Positions 1 through 8,661 of a stretch of 64,000 bases of DNA are shown in pieces (positions within the stretch are counted from its first letter, which is position 1; the number at the start of each line of letters is the position of its first letter). The DNA lies in the NCBI GenBank assembly GCA_023664485.1, contig JAMPFK010000003.1, forward strand, positions 147,340 through 211,339. The letters are read 5' to 3'. The stretch comes from Bacteroides fragilis (lineage in GTDB: Bacteria; Bacillota; Clostridia; Lachnospirales; Lachnospiraceae). The position numbers and the translations under genes are program-made. The notes beneath the pieces are model-generated. The model ran no database searches, was not told the origin of the DNA, and saw only the letters and a list, made by a program, of their open reading frames with translations.

Positions 1-656
1 TCCATTTCATGCCCACTGTACCCCACAAGACAATGATACCTTTCCCTTAATGTCTTTATTGTTCTCAGATTGAGTTCCTCCGCAGGCGCCGGATATGCAG
101 AATTCGTATGGAGAAGAATATAATTCCCATCAGAATGTTTTTCCAAAAAATCAACAGTTTTATCTGTCTCTTCAATTGAACTCATTCCTGTCGATACCAA
201 TAACGGTTTTTTACTTTCACAGGCTAGCCTGAGTAATTCTTTATTTGCATTGCTGGCTGACGCTATTTTAATAAATGGCAAATCATAATTCATTAGAAAT
301 TCCAAGCTCGGAATATCCCATGGCGAAGCCGTCCACGCGATCGGCTTATCCTTGCAATAAGTATCTATGTAATCATATTCCTTCTTTCCAAATTCAATTT
401 TCTTCTTATATTCGAGATAGGAAATTCTTCCCCATGGCGTATCTCGCATTACATTTTTTTGCCCTTCCGGAACAGAAATTTCCGGCTCACGTTTTTGAAA
501 TTTAACGCAATTCCATGAACATGCATGTGCAGCATCAATTAATTTTTTGGCCACCTGTAAATCTCCATTATGATTAATCCCAATCTCAGCAATAATATAA
601 GGAAATGAATTCTCATTAATTACATAGTTTCCCAGTTTTATTTCCTGATTCGCCAT
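1..656 (-). CDS. neuB: NeuB-family sialic/legionaminic acid synthase (3' end outside window)
   Basis: Condenses phosphoenolpyruvate with an N-acetylated hexosamine to make a nine-carbon nonulosonic acid (sialic, legionaminic or related) for surface glycans; cytoplasmic. The ATG at 656 follows a GAGGAGATAACGAT leader. Translation gives the family landmarks in order: EIGINHNGD near residue 25, VKFQKR, WTASPWD, IKIAS, LVSTGMS and, close to the window edge, VGYSGHE. About 218 of the usual 340-350 residues are present; the rest, including any C-terminal SAF domain, lies outside. It follows the DUF115 gene by 21 bases, so the two are probably cotranscribed. DUF115/Maf-type proteins are known to transfer nonulosonic acids, which fits. 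The exact product sugar cannot be read from this fragment. Confidence 0.88.
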   Translation of the reverse strand, partial: MANQEIKLGNYVINENSFPYIIAEIGINHNGDLQVAKKLIDAAHACSWNCVKFQKREPEISVPEGQKNVMRDTPWGRISYLEYKKKIEFGKKEYDYIDTYCKDKPIAWTASPWDIPSLEFLMNYDLPFIKIASASNANKELLRLACESKKPLLVSTGMSSIEETDKTVDFLEKHSDGNYILLHTNSAYPAPAEELNLRTIKTLRERYHCLVGYSGHEM

Positions 657-677
657 ATCGTTATCTCCTCATTGATT

Positions 678-1991
678 TCATTTAAATAAAGAATCAAAAT
701 CTATTCTTGGGAAAATCTCCAGCTCACCGCCCCGAGTAGCATTATAGATTTTTATTCCATGCAAGTCCGCATACCACTTAGCGGACTGATATGCCAGAAA
801 AACTTGTTTTATATATGCCAGATTATGGCCTGTGTTTTTTTCTTTATAAAAATGTGAATGGCTTGCATTCATTTTCTTGCTTCCATTTGTAAAATCTACT
901 CCCAAAAGATAAACTTCCTTAAATCCCATATATACCGCTAATTGCAGGCATGCATACGTTACAGTCCCTCCCATATAGCATTTTCGCGAAATGTCTTCAG
1001 AAAACTCAGGCAATCTATCAAATTGATAATTATATGTCTGATGGTAACAATAAACATTTTCATTATGTTCTTCCCTCCAAAAAACATCTGAATCGTTACT
1101 AACAAAATTTGCCTTTATTGACCATTCATCTATTATCCCTTTTATTGCATTTAATTCCCTATAATCAAAAACCATGTAATAATCCGGCCGCCAGTCTGTT
1201 TCAACAAAAGCGTGATAAATACTATTCATGCTGATGCATAGCTCTCCCTCACGTTTCAGCAAATTTAGATCCTCAATCCTAAGACTCGGTCCTGTCGCAA
1301 TAATAAAGCATCTTTTACCCTTATGTATATTATGAAATCTCTCAATAGCAGTATTATGATACGCTTCAATCTTATCTGAACAGTCGTATATATCTGTTAA
1401 CTGATATGCTTTGAAAATACTTACATCCATCAATGTCCTATAATCACATGTACAAATACAGATTTCTTCTATATTATTCAATTGGCCAATATCATCTATC
1501 GTTTTCAGATTCGTAAATTTATTTTTGATTTTCTTTACAAATTCAACAGGCATATTGGAAGGCACTAAAATATAAGGATGAATACCATATCGTTCATAGA
1601 GCCAATCATCAATTATGATGCTGTATAAATCTAAACCATATAAAACAAAGTTTTTTCTATTACCCAGATAATTCATGACATATTTTTTTAAATGCTCCCT
1701 TGGACATGGTTCCTGAAATTCTCCCGGAAGATTGGAATGGACAAAGTAATTGATAATATTGTGTTTATGCAAAATCTCCAGACTTTCCATCTCATGTAGA
1801 TGAGCTATTAATATAAAGTCATCTGAATAGTTCTCTATATATTCCTTGACACTTATAACTCGTTTTTCATGATAATATGAATTTACCAGCTGCTCTTTGG
1901 AATCCACAAAAACAATATCCCAATCACTACTCAGATGACTTATTATACGCTCTCCAATATCTCCAGCTCCCCATATATGTAATTTCCCCAT
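678..1991 (-). CDS. DUF115 / MptE-like (Maf-type) glycosyltransferase-like protein
   Basis: The 437-residue protein starts at an ATG behind CGAGGAAAAT. It has an N-terminal Rossmann-like segment (LHIWGAGDIGERI), a middle segment without obvious motifs, and a C-terminal half typical of DUF115: IIATGPSL near residue 235, then YMGGTVTYACLQLA and VYLLGVDFTNG. DUF115 includes Maf proteins that transfer nonulosonic acids to flagellin; a similar fold occurs in GT42 sialyltransferases. Placement directly before neuB suggests, by inference, that it uses the nonulosonic acid made by that enzyme on a surface acceptor. No signal peptide or membrane segment is visible. An alternative is a pterin-pyrophosphokinase-like fold with an unrelated role. 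Confidence 0.7.
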   Translation of the reverse strand: MGKLHIWGAGDIGERIISHLSSDWDIVFVDSKEQLVNSYYHEKRVISVKEYIENYSDDFILIAHLHEMESLEILHKHNIINYFVHSNLPGEFQEPCPREHLKKYVMNYLGNRKNFVLYGLDLYSIIIDDWLYERYGIHPYILVPSNMPVEFVKKIKNKFTNLKTIDDIGQLNNIEEICICTCDYRTLMDVSIFKAYQLTDIYDCSDKIEAYHNTAIERFHNIHKGKRCFIIATGPSLRIEDLNLLKREGELCISMNSIYHAFVETDWRPDYYMVFDYRELNAIKGIIDEWSIKANFVSNDSDVFWREEHNENVYCYHQTYNYQFDRLPEFSEDISRKCYMGGTVTYACLQLAVYMGFKEVYLLGVDFTNGSKKMNASHSHFYKEKNTGHNLAYIKQVFLAYQSAKWYADLHGIKIYNATRGGELEIFPRIDFDSLFK

Positions 1992-2009
1992 ATTTTCCTC
2001 GTTAAAATA

Positions 2010-2249
2010 TTATAAAAATTTCTCTATGATCACTTTTACCGCTGTTGGTGCACTTGCAAGAATTATATCAATCGCCGCTTTACCCGCCTTTTTCATTAAT
2101 GATTTGCAACCATTATCATCTTTTCCTTTGGCATATACATATAGATATGTGCAAATCTTATAGTTTCTCTCGCCATCCTCAAAATCCTTTCTTCTTTTTA
2201 ATGCAAATTCTTTCAGCATTTCCCATTCGTATATCCTTTCAACAAACAT
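2010..2249 (-). CDS. small hypothetical protein, 79 aa
   Basis: Not recognised. The ORF fills the gap between the TagF-like and DUF115 genes on the same strand. It predicts a charged helical N-terminal half and a hydrophobic C-terminal stretch (IDIILASAPTAVKVIIEKF) that could lie on a membrane but is short for a transmembrane helix. No good ribosome binding site precedes the first ATG; a second ATG at residue 11 (MLKEFALKRR) has GGGAA just upstream and may be the true start. It could be a small accessory protein of the surface-polymer operon or a remnant. Confidence 0.45.
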   Translation of the reverse strand: MFVERIYEWEMLKEFALKRRKDFEDGERNYKICTYLYVYAKGKDDNGCKSLMKKAGKAAIDIILASAPTAVKVIIEKFL

Positions 2250-2271
2250 CTGATGTAAAACACGACAGGCC

Positions 2272-3543
2272 TTATGTTTTCATCCGCTTTCTCCCCTCCC
2301 TCTCCGCTCTGTAGACAGCTTTTCGCCTTCGCTCTATCAGCTCCGCAACTCTTCGGCTTGCTTTTCCGTCTTCAAAAATTCCTGTTTTCTTCATAAAAGC
2401 ATTCATTTTTTCCCGATAAACGCTTTCCTGGAACTGTTCAATTCTTTCCATCAGTTCATCATTGCTGACAGCCACCGGAAAAGGCAGCTTATACATATCA
2501 AAGAACAGGTCGCCTCTGTCAGCAATATATTCCTCCAGATCATCCGCATAGAGGAAAGCGGGAATCCCGGCTAATCCGGCCTCAAAAACAGCGCTCGAAT
2601 AATCCGTCAGAAACGCGTCGCTCCCAGCTATGATTTCGTTAATATCCGGCTTCTGGCTGACATCGATCAATCGTTCGGAAACCTGCTGTGTCTTTATCCT
2701 TTCCATCTTTGCCGCCAGCTGTGGATGAAGGCGCAGGAAAATATACCATTCCCCGCCAAACCGTTTTTCAAGCGTTTGTATCAGACGTTCCAGATCGACC
2801 GTTATTTCCTCCGTATTCACAGCCCGTTTCGTACTCTGGCTTCCGCCGCGGAAAGTAGGGGCATATAACATAACTCCTGCCTTTTCCGGCAAACCGTTTT
2901 CCGTGCGTATCTGTTGATAACATTCTTCTCTCCGATTAATCAGCACATCACACCGCGGCGTTCCCGTTTTTATGATTTTTCCTTTATAAAGCAGTCCCTT
3001 ACGGTACATATGATCGCACCAGGCGGAACCGGAAAGCACATAATCGATCAGTCTGGAATCATATGCGCTGATAAGACATGCTATTTTCGGAAACAGCTCT
3101 CCACGGTACTTCCCAATCGGCTTAATACAGATGGTCGCATGCCAGGTCTGAATATAACACTGTCCTTTCCGTTTCTTTGTTCCATAAAATGTCCTTGTAT
3201 TGCTCACCCATGTTCCCGCCGTAGATAAATGGTAGGCCCTGTTCCATAATGTACTTTTTACTTTGGTAATCCCCCTGGGAAATTTCTTATTCGTATCATT
3301 GACCAACCATACGATTTCGTACTCTGTTCCCTGCTCTCTGTTTCGTCTTAACAGTTCCTCCGCCACATATTTGGGGCTGCATCCATATCCCCCGTTTCCC
3401 TCAAAAGTCCACATAACGATCTTATTTTGATTGATTGGAAAAATACGGCACATGTAGTATAACAGGCTGTGCGTAAAGGCTTTTATCTTCCTTTTCGTTA
3501 TATAAATATCCTCGGACAAATCATTTTTTCGATCCTTCGCCAT
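2272..3543 (-). CDS. CDP-glycerol glycerophosphotransferase family protein (TagF/TagB-like)
   Basis: Adds or polymerises glycerol-phosphate (or a related polyol-phosphate) from a CDP-linked donor onto a teichoic-acid-like chain at the inner membrane face. The 423-residue protein carries the Glyphos_transf pattern: NKIVMWTFEGNGGYGCSPKY near residue 39, YIQTWHA, GTPRCDVL, LYAPTFRGG, FLRLHPQL and, near residue 310, AFLTDYSSAVFEAGLAGIPAFLY, which binds the nucleotide donor. It is shorter than TagF and close to TagB size, so a primase or single-domain role is possible. Start ATG follows GAGGAATG. Upstream genes supply a cytidylyltransferase, a CDP-glycerol synthase domain and a glycerophosphodiesterase, which supports a polyol-phosphate polymer pathway. 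Confidence 0.85.
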   Translation of the reverse strand: MAKDRKNDLSEDIYITKRKIKAFTHSLLYYMCRIFPINQNKIVMWTFEGNGGYGCSPKYVAEELLRRNREQGTEYEIVWLVNDTNKKFPRGITKVKSTLWNRAYHLSTAGTWVSNTRTFYGTKKRKGQCYIQTWHATICIKPIGKYRGELFPKIACLISAYDSRLIDYVLSGSAWCDHMYRKGLLYKGKIIKTGTPRCDVLINRREECYQQIRTENGLPEKAGVMLYAPTFRGGSQSTKRAVNTEEITVDLERLIQTLEKRFGGEWYIFLRLHPQLAAKMERIKTQQVSERLIDVSQKPDINEIIAGSDAFLTDYSSAVFEAGLAGIPAFLYADDLEEYIADRGDLFFDMYKLPFPVAVSNDELMERIEQFQESVYREKMNAFMKKTGIFEDGKASRRVAELIERRRKAVYRAEREGRKRMKT

Positions 3544-3561
3544 TTTTATATCATTCCTCTG

Positions 3562-4287
3562 TCAAAATATTTCTGCCAGACTTTCGGGCATCTCTCTGAC
3601 CGCTTTCTCGTAATCTTCCGCGAAATCAATTTCCGCCCAAAAAGCGCCTTCTGTCGGAACTGCTTTTATGTTAAAGTTCTCTTCATCAATCAGCCTCTGA
3701 ATCGCGCTTTCAAAGTATGCCGTAAAAGCTTTTTCCTCCATGAGCCGCTTTGTCTTTTCAACAAGAGCCGGCAGAACTTCCTTTCGGAACGAAGCCATAC
3801 CGATAAATTCTCCGTCCGCAGATTCATTCTCCATCTGTTTTGTGATCTGTACGATTTTTCCCTGTTCGCAGCGTACCTTCATTGCCTCCGTATCGCACTT
3901 TTTATAATCAACGGGAAGCACACAATCCGCTTCCAGAGTTGTCAGTTTTTTAAATAATTTCGGTTCGCACAGCGTATCCGCATGAAGATAGATAAAATCA
4001 TCCTTTAACAGATGCATTCCCATGTAAAAGGAACCGAGCACATTGACCATCTCATAAAATGGATTGTACACAAGGCTTACATTTTTCAGGTCTTTTGTCA
4101 GTTCTTCAAATTTCCTGTTCTGATAGCCTGTTACGATAATAATCTCATCTATATGATAAGTTTCCAGCAGCTTCAGATTATACTCTATCAGTTTTTTTCC
4201 ATGAATCTCGACAAAGGCTTTAGGATTCCCTTCTGTTAAACTTCCAAGCCTGCTTCCTTTTCCCGCCGCCATGATAATTGCCTGCAT
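3562..4287 (-). CDS. sugar-/choline-phosphate nucleotidyltransferase
   Basis: NTP_transferase fold enzyme that probably activates a phosphorylated sugar, polyol or choline with CTP or another NTP. The N-terminus has the signature AAGKGSRLG at residues 7-15, followed by NPKAFVEI and LIEYNL, and the middle has YLHADTLC with the metal-binding Asp. At 241 residues it has the length of LicC-type phosphocholine cytidylyltransferases rather than of longer sugar enzymes. The start was moved to the ATG at 4287 because AGGAGGAAG lies 4 bases upstream; the longer frame adds 14 residues without support. It lies 18 bases before the TagF-like gene. The substrate is not determined by sequence. Confidence 0.8.
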   Translation of the reverse strand: MQAIIMAAGKGSRLGSLTEGNPKAFVEIHGKKLIEYNLKLLETYHIDEIIIVTGYQNRKFEELTKDLKNVSLVYNPFYEMVNVLGSFYMGMHLLKDDFIYLHADTLCEPKLFKKLTTLEADCVLPVDYKKCDTEAMKVRCEQGKIVQITKQMENESADGEFIGMASFRKEVLPALVEKTKRLMEEKAFTAYFESAIQRLIDEENFNIKAVPTEGAFWAEIDFAEDYEKAVREMPESLAEIF

Positions 4288-4414
4288 TATACTTCCTCCT
4301 GCCATGCTCAGTCTCCATCGCTCCTGCAACTGCTGTTCTCCAGATATCCCGCCCGAAAAAAAGATTCGTCGGAATGCAAAGCTGATATGGCTTCATAGTA
4401 ACTCCTGACCGGAA

Positions 4415-5947
4415 CTAAAGATTCTCTATTCTAATCCTCTTATTCCTGTATAACTGCTCCGTCATTTTTATTCTTTTAGGGAACAGCGGTTTCAACGTCT
4501 GATATGTTTCCTTATAAAGGAAGTAAAGCTCTTTGTACTTCTCATGATTTTTCATATCCGGACAGATAACCATACGCACTTTGGCAAAACGGCCTGCCGC
4601 TTCCTGTAACGAAGAATAAACGTTCTGTCCATATAACGCTATCATTGCAGCTCCTGTTGCCGTCGTTTCAAATTCCGAAAGTACCTGTATCTTCCTGCCT
4701 GTGATATCAGCCTTCAGCTGTGATATCAGATTTATCCTTGCAAGTCCTCCCGATAAACGGATTGAATCGATTGTTATTCCAGCCTCCTCGATCGCCGCGA
4801 TCATATCCAGATCTATAAACCCGGTGCTTTCAAAAACTGCCCTTGTCATTTCCTTCCGCGTATGCATTCTTTCAAGCCCGAAAAAAACGCCGCGCGCATC
4901 GCTATCCCATATTGGAGTCCGCTCTCCCAGCAGATAAGGAAGAAAAATAACGCCCCCGGCACCTATAGATGCCTCCCCGGCATCCCTTTCCATCAGCTCA
5001 TAGGGAAGCTGTTCATTCTGGTAATAGCATTGTTTTACCCACTCGATCAGCCCGCCCCCCATATTATTAGAACCGCCTATAATGTACATACCGCCCTCAT
5101 AATAGGGTATCTGCTGTATCCGGTTTTCGGTCAATTCCATCTTTTTGGATGACGCCGCACGCAGTACGGTAACGGTTCCCGATACATCGCTTGCCTCGCC
5201 CTCCTGCATGGTACCGCTTCCGACGAAGGAACATATAGCATCATAGGTGGAAAGGATCACTTTCGTATCGATCGTAAGACCGGTCTGTTCTGCCGCTTCC
5301 TCTATGATATTTCCTACGAAGCTCCCTGGAATCAGAACCTCCGGCAGCATAGCCTCCGGAATTCCCGCTTCCTGTAAAAGCTCACGCGGATAAGATTTTT
5401 CTTCCGCATCATAATACCATTTGTGCGCGTTCATATAGTCTGTAGCGTAACGGCCTGTAAATTTTGCAATCAGAAAATCATTGGGAGAAAGGAGTTTCAT
5501 GGTTCTTTGAAATATCCCGCCTTCCCGGTTTTTCATCCATAATGCCTTAGGCAGCATCAGGGAAGCATCTGCCTGAAGGCCGGTCTGTTTCTTTACTTTT
5601 GGGAAAGATAAAAGTCGTTCCAACGTACCGCTTTCTTCTTTTGCCCTCTTATCCGATACCATCATACAGGGAAAAAGAGCGTCTCCTTTCCCGTCAACGC
5701 AGACAAGGCATGAAGAAGATGCCGTTACGGTAAGGTAATCAACCGGAATATGCCCTGCATCCGACAGGCTTTCCTTAATGACCATACATGTCTTTTCCCA
5801 CCATTCCGCCGGATTCTGCGTTACAGTTTCCCCCTTCAGCGATGTTTCAATCGGAAGGGATGATGCAGCCAGTTTACTCCCTTCTTCATCAAACAAAATG
5901 CTTCGGATACTTTTCATTCCCATATTCAGAACAAGTATCGTGCTCAA
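4415..5947 (-). CDS. FGGY-family carbohydrate kinase (xylulokinase-like)
   Basis: ATP-dependent phosphorylation of a sugar or polyol. The protein has an ASKHA kinase N-domain (ILVLNMGMKSIRSILFDEEG), the Ser/Thr-rich SDVSGTVTVL segment, and the FGGY hallmark GERTPIWDSDARGVFFG, whose Asp is the usual catalytic base. The C-terminal LSGGLARINLISQLKADITG completes the ATP site. A TTG at 5947 preceded by GGGAGGGG is the best start, giving 510 residues; the ATG at 5989 adds 14 unsupported residues. It sits in the surface-polymer cluster, so it may supply a phosphorylated polyol to the downstream nucleotidyltransferase (inference). Substrate unknown. Confidence 0.82.
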   Translation of the reverse strand: MSTILVLNMGMKSIRSILFDEEGSKLAASSLPIETSLKGETVTQNPAEWWEKTCMVIKESLSDAGHIPVDYLTVTASSSCLVCVDGKGDALFPCMMVSDKRAKEESGTLERLLSFPKVKKQTGLQADASLMLPKALWMKNREGGIFQRTMKLLSPNDFLIAKFTGRYATDYMNAHKWYYDAEEKSYPRELLQEAGIPEAMLPEVLIPGSFVGNIIEEAAEQTGLTIDTKVILSTYDAICSFVGSGTMQEGEASDVSGTVTVLRAASSKKMELTENRIQQIPYYEGGMYIIGGSNNMGGGLIEWVKQCYYQNEQLPYELMERDAGEASIGAGGVIFLPYLLGERTPIWDSDARGVFFGLERMHTRKEMTRAVFESTGFIDLDMIAAIEEAGITIDSIRLSGGLARINLISQLKADITGRKIQVLSEFETTATGAAMIALYGQNVYSSLQEAAGRFAKVRMVICPDMKNHEKYKELYFLYKETYQTLKPLFPKRIKMTEQLYRNKRIRIENL

Positions 5948-5998
5948 CTGGCCGCCCCTCCCTTCTGTCTTTTTATGATTCCAAGACACAAATATCTT

Positions 5999-6727
5999 TT
6001 AATCAATATACTTTTCCGGCTCATTCAAAATGATATCCGTAATTCCGGCTTTCTCAAGCGGCTCAAAATCCAACCGTACCCCTGTTGGCTTCTCCGGGTA
6101 CAAATGCCCGGACATCCATGCCCGTATCGTATAACCTTCTAACTGCTCCGCCGGCAAGTCCATTCCTTTCCAAAAAGGATGAAGCGCCGATGCCCCACAA
6201 CCGCCCTTTACCTTGTACATACAATCCGAAACTTTGCCATCCAGTATTCCAAGCTGTGCCCCTGCATCCAATATCTGCAGCTTCTCCAGTGACTTTGCAT
6301 AAAAAGTGGAGTAAACGACCGCTTCCTGCACGCCATGCTTATGTACCATTTTTACAATCTTCTCTTCCATACCGTTATATGGATAAATACTGTTCTTTAA
6401 CTCAATATTCAGCTTAAACCCGGACTTTAGCCGTTCTTCTATCAAAGCGAGAACTTCTTCCATTGTCGGAATTTCCTGACCTGGATAGACGCCTGCATGG
6501 ATATGGAGTCTTTTTAGTTCAGCAAGCGTATAATCCCGCACATACCCGATTCCCTCCGTCGTTCTGTCTACCCGTTCATCATGAATGACTACAAGCTCTC
6601 CGTCTTTTGTCAACTGGATGTCAAGTTCTATACCTGTCAGATTTTTAATTTTCGACGCTTTTTCAAAAGCAAGCATCGTGTTTTCAGGATACATCTGACT
6701 GCATCCACGGTGCGCCCAAATCTTCAT
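5999..6727 (-). CDS. glycerophosphodiester phosphodiesterase (GDPD family)
   Basis: Hydrolyses glycerophosphodiesters to glycerol-3-phosphate plus an alcohol. The 242-residue cytoplasmic-type protein has all GDPD landmarks: WAHRGCSQMYPENT at residues 4-17, GIELDIQLTKDGELVVIHD near 33-51 with metal-binding Glu/Asp and catalytic His, and FKLNIELKN near 109. No signal peptide, so it resembles UgpQ rather than secreted GlpQ. It lies between the polyol cytidylyltransferase fusion and the kinase on the same strand. It could recycle glycerophosphate units for the polymer pathway or trim polymer fragments. Confidence 0.88.
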   Translation of the reverse strand: MKIWAHRGCSQMYPENTMLAFEKASKIKNLTGIELDIQLTKDGELVVIHDERVDRTTEGIGYVRDYTLAELKRLHIHAGVYPGQEIPTMEEVLALIEERLKSGFKLNIELKNSIYPYNGMEEKIVKMVHKHGVQEAVVYSTFYAKSLEKLQILDAGAQLGILDGKVSDCMYKVKGGCGASALHPFWKGMDLPAEQLEGYTIRAWMSGHLYPEKPTGVRLDFEPLEKAGITDIILNEPEKYID

Positions 6728-6779
6728 CCTGCTGTGCCTGCCTTTCTTCTCATACCAGTCTCTCTGTAATCTGATATTT

Positions 6780-8123
6780 CTATTGAATCGGACGTCCTTC
6801 TTCTTCTATAAACTTTTCCATAATCTCCGCCATCACCGCTGATTCCCCGCGCGTCAGCTTAAATTCACTGTTACTGCTTCCATTGATCATAGACAGGAAA
6901 TCGCTGATCTCATACCGCAGTCCATCGCCAAGAAAGGTTTCCGAATATTTTTCCACCCGCCCGGCATCTTCATAGTGCACTTCAAAATAGGATGTTTTCC
7001 ACCAGGGCGCTTCCGCGACGACGTACCCTTTCGTCCCGGCAATCAGCAGCCTGCCTTCGGATTTCACGCCGAGCCCGCAGGTTGCGGTAGCGACCCCCGA
7101 CGGAAATCGAAAGGAAATCTTCGTAAAAATATCGAGTCCTTTCTCGTCATGAATCGTATCAAAACGAATCTCCTGATATTCTTTTCCATAAATTTTCAGG
7201 ATCGGAAGCATGACATAACTGCCGAGTTCCGTAAAGCTGCCGCCATATAGCGTATCCGTCAGTTCTCTTGTGTCATGTTTTTCCAGCTTGGTGAAACACG
7301 CTTCTACATTCCGTATGCTCCCAATCGTTCCGCTGCATGCAATTCCTAATAATTTATGAAATCCCGGACAGTAAGCGGTCTTGATTCCTTCAAACAGAAT
7401 CCGTCCTTTTTCTCTTGCATAAGAAAAAAGTTCTTCCGCCTGCTTTCTCCTCAATACCATTGGCTTTTCACAAAGTACATGCTTTCCATGCGCCAGCGCG
7501 TCCCGGATATAACTATAATGCGTCTCATGGGGCGATGCGATATACACGGCATCCACCGCTTCATAGAACGCTTCAATCTCCGCATATCCGTTAATTTCCC
7601 ATTGTTCAGCAAATCGCTCGGCACTTTCCGTATGCGGATTATAAACGCCTTGCGTACTGATACCGCTGACAAGCCTTGCCTCCGGAATAAACCGCGCGGC
7701 GATCCGGCCTGTCCCAATAATGCCGATTCGCTGAATCGGACTGTTCTGCTCCCGCAGCATCGTGCTGGAAATATTTCTTGTCCGTTCCAGATAAACCACC
7801 TTACAATAATCTTTCAGATAATCAAAAGTTCCCACCCAGTCGGATCCGATTGCAAAAATATCAATATGAAATTTCCGGATATCGTTTACTTTCTGTCCCT
7901 GCGTTTCCTCAATGATGATTTCATCCGCAAAACCCGTTTTTTGTATATTTTCAATACGCGTCACAAGCGAATCGATTACGTTCAGTTTTCCCCTCGCCTT
8001 GTCATACGCCTCTGTCGTCACGCCGACAATCAGGTAATCTCCCAGTTCCTTCGCACGCTGCAGCAGCCGGTAATGTCCCTCGTGGAAGAGGTCGAACGTG
8101 CCATATGTAATTACTTTTGTCAT
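6780..8123 (-). CDS. glycerol-3-phosphate cytidylyltransferase (TagD-like) fused to Gfo/Idh/MocA oxidoreductase
   Basis: Two enzymes in one 447-residue chain. Residues 1-128 are a TagD-type cytidylyltransferase: YGTFDLFHEGH (HxGH at 14-17), the GSDW segment and RTRNISSTMLRE, which normally makes CDP-glycerol from CTP and glycerol-3-phosphate. From about residue 130 an NAD(P)-dependent Gfo/Idh/MocA dehydrogenase begins: RIGIIGTGRIAARF dinucleotide motif, AVYIASPHETHY, and CEKPM near residue 218. The start ATG follows GGAGGGG by 4 bases. The frame is continuous, so this is a real fusion rather than two mis-joined genes. By inference the oxidoreductase makes or consumes the polyol whose phosphate is activated by the first domain. 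Confidence 0.87.
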   Translation of the reverse strand: MTKVITYGTFDLFHEGHYRLLQRAKELGDYLIVGVTTEAYDKARGKLNVIDSLVTRIENIQKTGFADEIIIEETQGQKVNDIRKFHIDIFAIGSDWVGTFDYLKDYCKVVYLERTRNISSTMLREQNSPIQRIGIIGTGRIAARFIPEARLVSGISTQGVYNPHTESAERFAEQWEINGYAEIEAFYEAVDAVYIASPHETHYSYIRDALAHGKHVLCEKPMVLRRKQAEELFSYAREKGRILFEGIKTAYCPGFHKLLGIACSGTIGSIRNVEACFTKLEKHDTRELTDTLYGGSFTELGSYVMLPILKIYGKEYQEIRFDTIHDEKGLDIFTKISFRFPSGVATATCGLGVKSEGRLLIAGTKGYVVAEAPWWKTSYFEVHYEDAGRVEKYSETFLGDGLRYEISDFLSMINGSSNSEFKLTRGESAVMAEIMEKFIEEEGRPIQ

Positions 8124-8182
8124 AAAACCCCTCCCTGTTCAAATTAGTTTTTCATAAAGCAAAGTATATTTATGATTCCAAC

Positions 8183-8230
8183 AAAAAATCTGATGTATTC
8201 CTATGAAAATTTCATATCTTACATCAGATT
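8183..8230 (-). terminator. rho-independent terminator after the relB locus
   Basis: Two perfect 11-base arms, AATCTGATGTA (8187-8197) and TACATCAGATT (8220-8230), enclose a second 7-base stem built on TATGAAA. Read on the minus strand the structure is followed by six T residues. It closes the antitoxin/toxin-remnant unit before the fusion gene. Confidence 0.75.
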
Positions 8231-8238
8231 CCTGTTCT

Positions 8239-8340
8239 TCAATATGCAATTAAAACTTTTCCAACATCCTTGTTTTTCTGCTGCCAGCCACAATATTCAT
8301 CCCAGGCATCAATATCCCACTGTATCGACCGAATATTCAT
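8239..8340 (-). pseudogene. truncated YoeB/Txe-like toxin remnant
   Basis: The ATG at 8340 opens 5 bases after the antitoxin stop and gives only 33 codons before TGA. The peptide AWDEYCGWQQKNKDVGK resembles the start of YoeB-type mRNA interferases, where AW(E/D)(D/E)Y..WQ and K(D/K) are conserved. Near the stop, shifting the frame reveals residues similar to the next family segment (I..ILKN.RN), after which all frames stop. The catalytic C-terminal half is absent. The likely reading is a toxin gene inactivated by frameshift and deletion; the call rests on a short match. Confidence 0.55.
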
Positions 8341-8343
8341 TCA

Positions 8344-8613
8344 TCACTCCTCCAACAGTTCATGCTCAGCCAAATTTAACTGTCCAGCTTTATAATCAAT
8401 CATTTTCTTTTCCAAATATCGAATATTGCTTTCAGAAAAGAATGGATCCGGATCTGCAGTGATTTCAAACGGTATCCGCCTTTCCATTGTCACCTTATTA
8501 ATAAAAATATTTAAAGCCGCTGTCATCGTCAAACCCATTTTAGAACACACTTCTTCCATATTCTTCTTAACATCCTCATCAATACGGAAATTAATCATTG
8601 TTGTCCGCGCCAT
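8344..8613 (-). CDS. relB: RelB/DinJ-family antitoxin
   Basis: Ribbon-helix-helix DNA-binding antitoxin of a type II toxin-antitoxin pair. The N-terminus TTMINFRIDEDVKKNMEEVC is the RHH strand and first helix, followed by LGLTMTAALNIF-type helix residues and a C-terminal toxin-neutralising tail rich in Glu. The start at 8613 is chosen for AAAGGAGG 8 bases upstream; 12 extra residues in the longer frame are not supported. A perfect 10-base palindrome lies just upstream, as expected for an autoregulated operator. The downstream toxin reading frame is broken, so this antitoxin is probably orphaned, or protects against related toxins encoded elsewhere. Confidence 0.87.
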   Translation of the reverse strand: MARTTMINFRIDEDVKKNMEEVCSKMGLTMTAALNIFINKVTMERRIPFEITADPDPFFSESNIRYLEKKMIDYKAGQLNLAEHELLEE

Positions 8614-8636
8614 ACCAATGCCTCCTTTATACATGT

Positions 8637-8661
8637 CATGATATATCACACATATATCATG
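8637..8661. promoter_or_regulatory. palindromic operator upstream of relB
   Basis: CATGATATAT and ATATATCATG form perfect 10-base arms around CACAC. It ends 24 bases before the relB start codon, in the AT-rich promoter region. RHH antitoxins usually bind such palindromes to repress their own operon; binding here is inferred. Confidence 0.65.

Noticed and set aside
7356..8147. A 263-codon plus-strand frame opposite the cytidylyltransferase fusion
   Set aside because: It has no recognised motif or ribosome binding site and overlaps a well-supported gene on the other strand.
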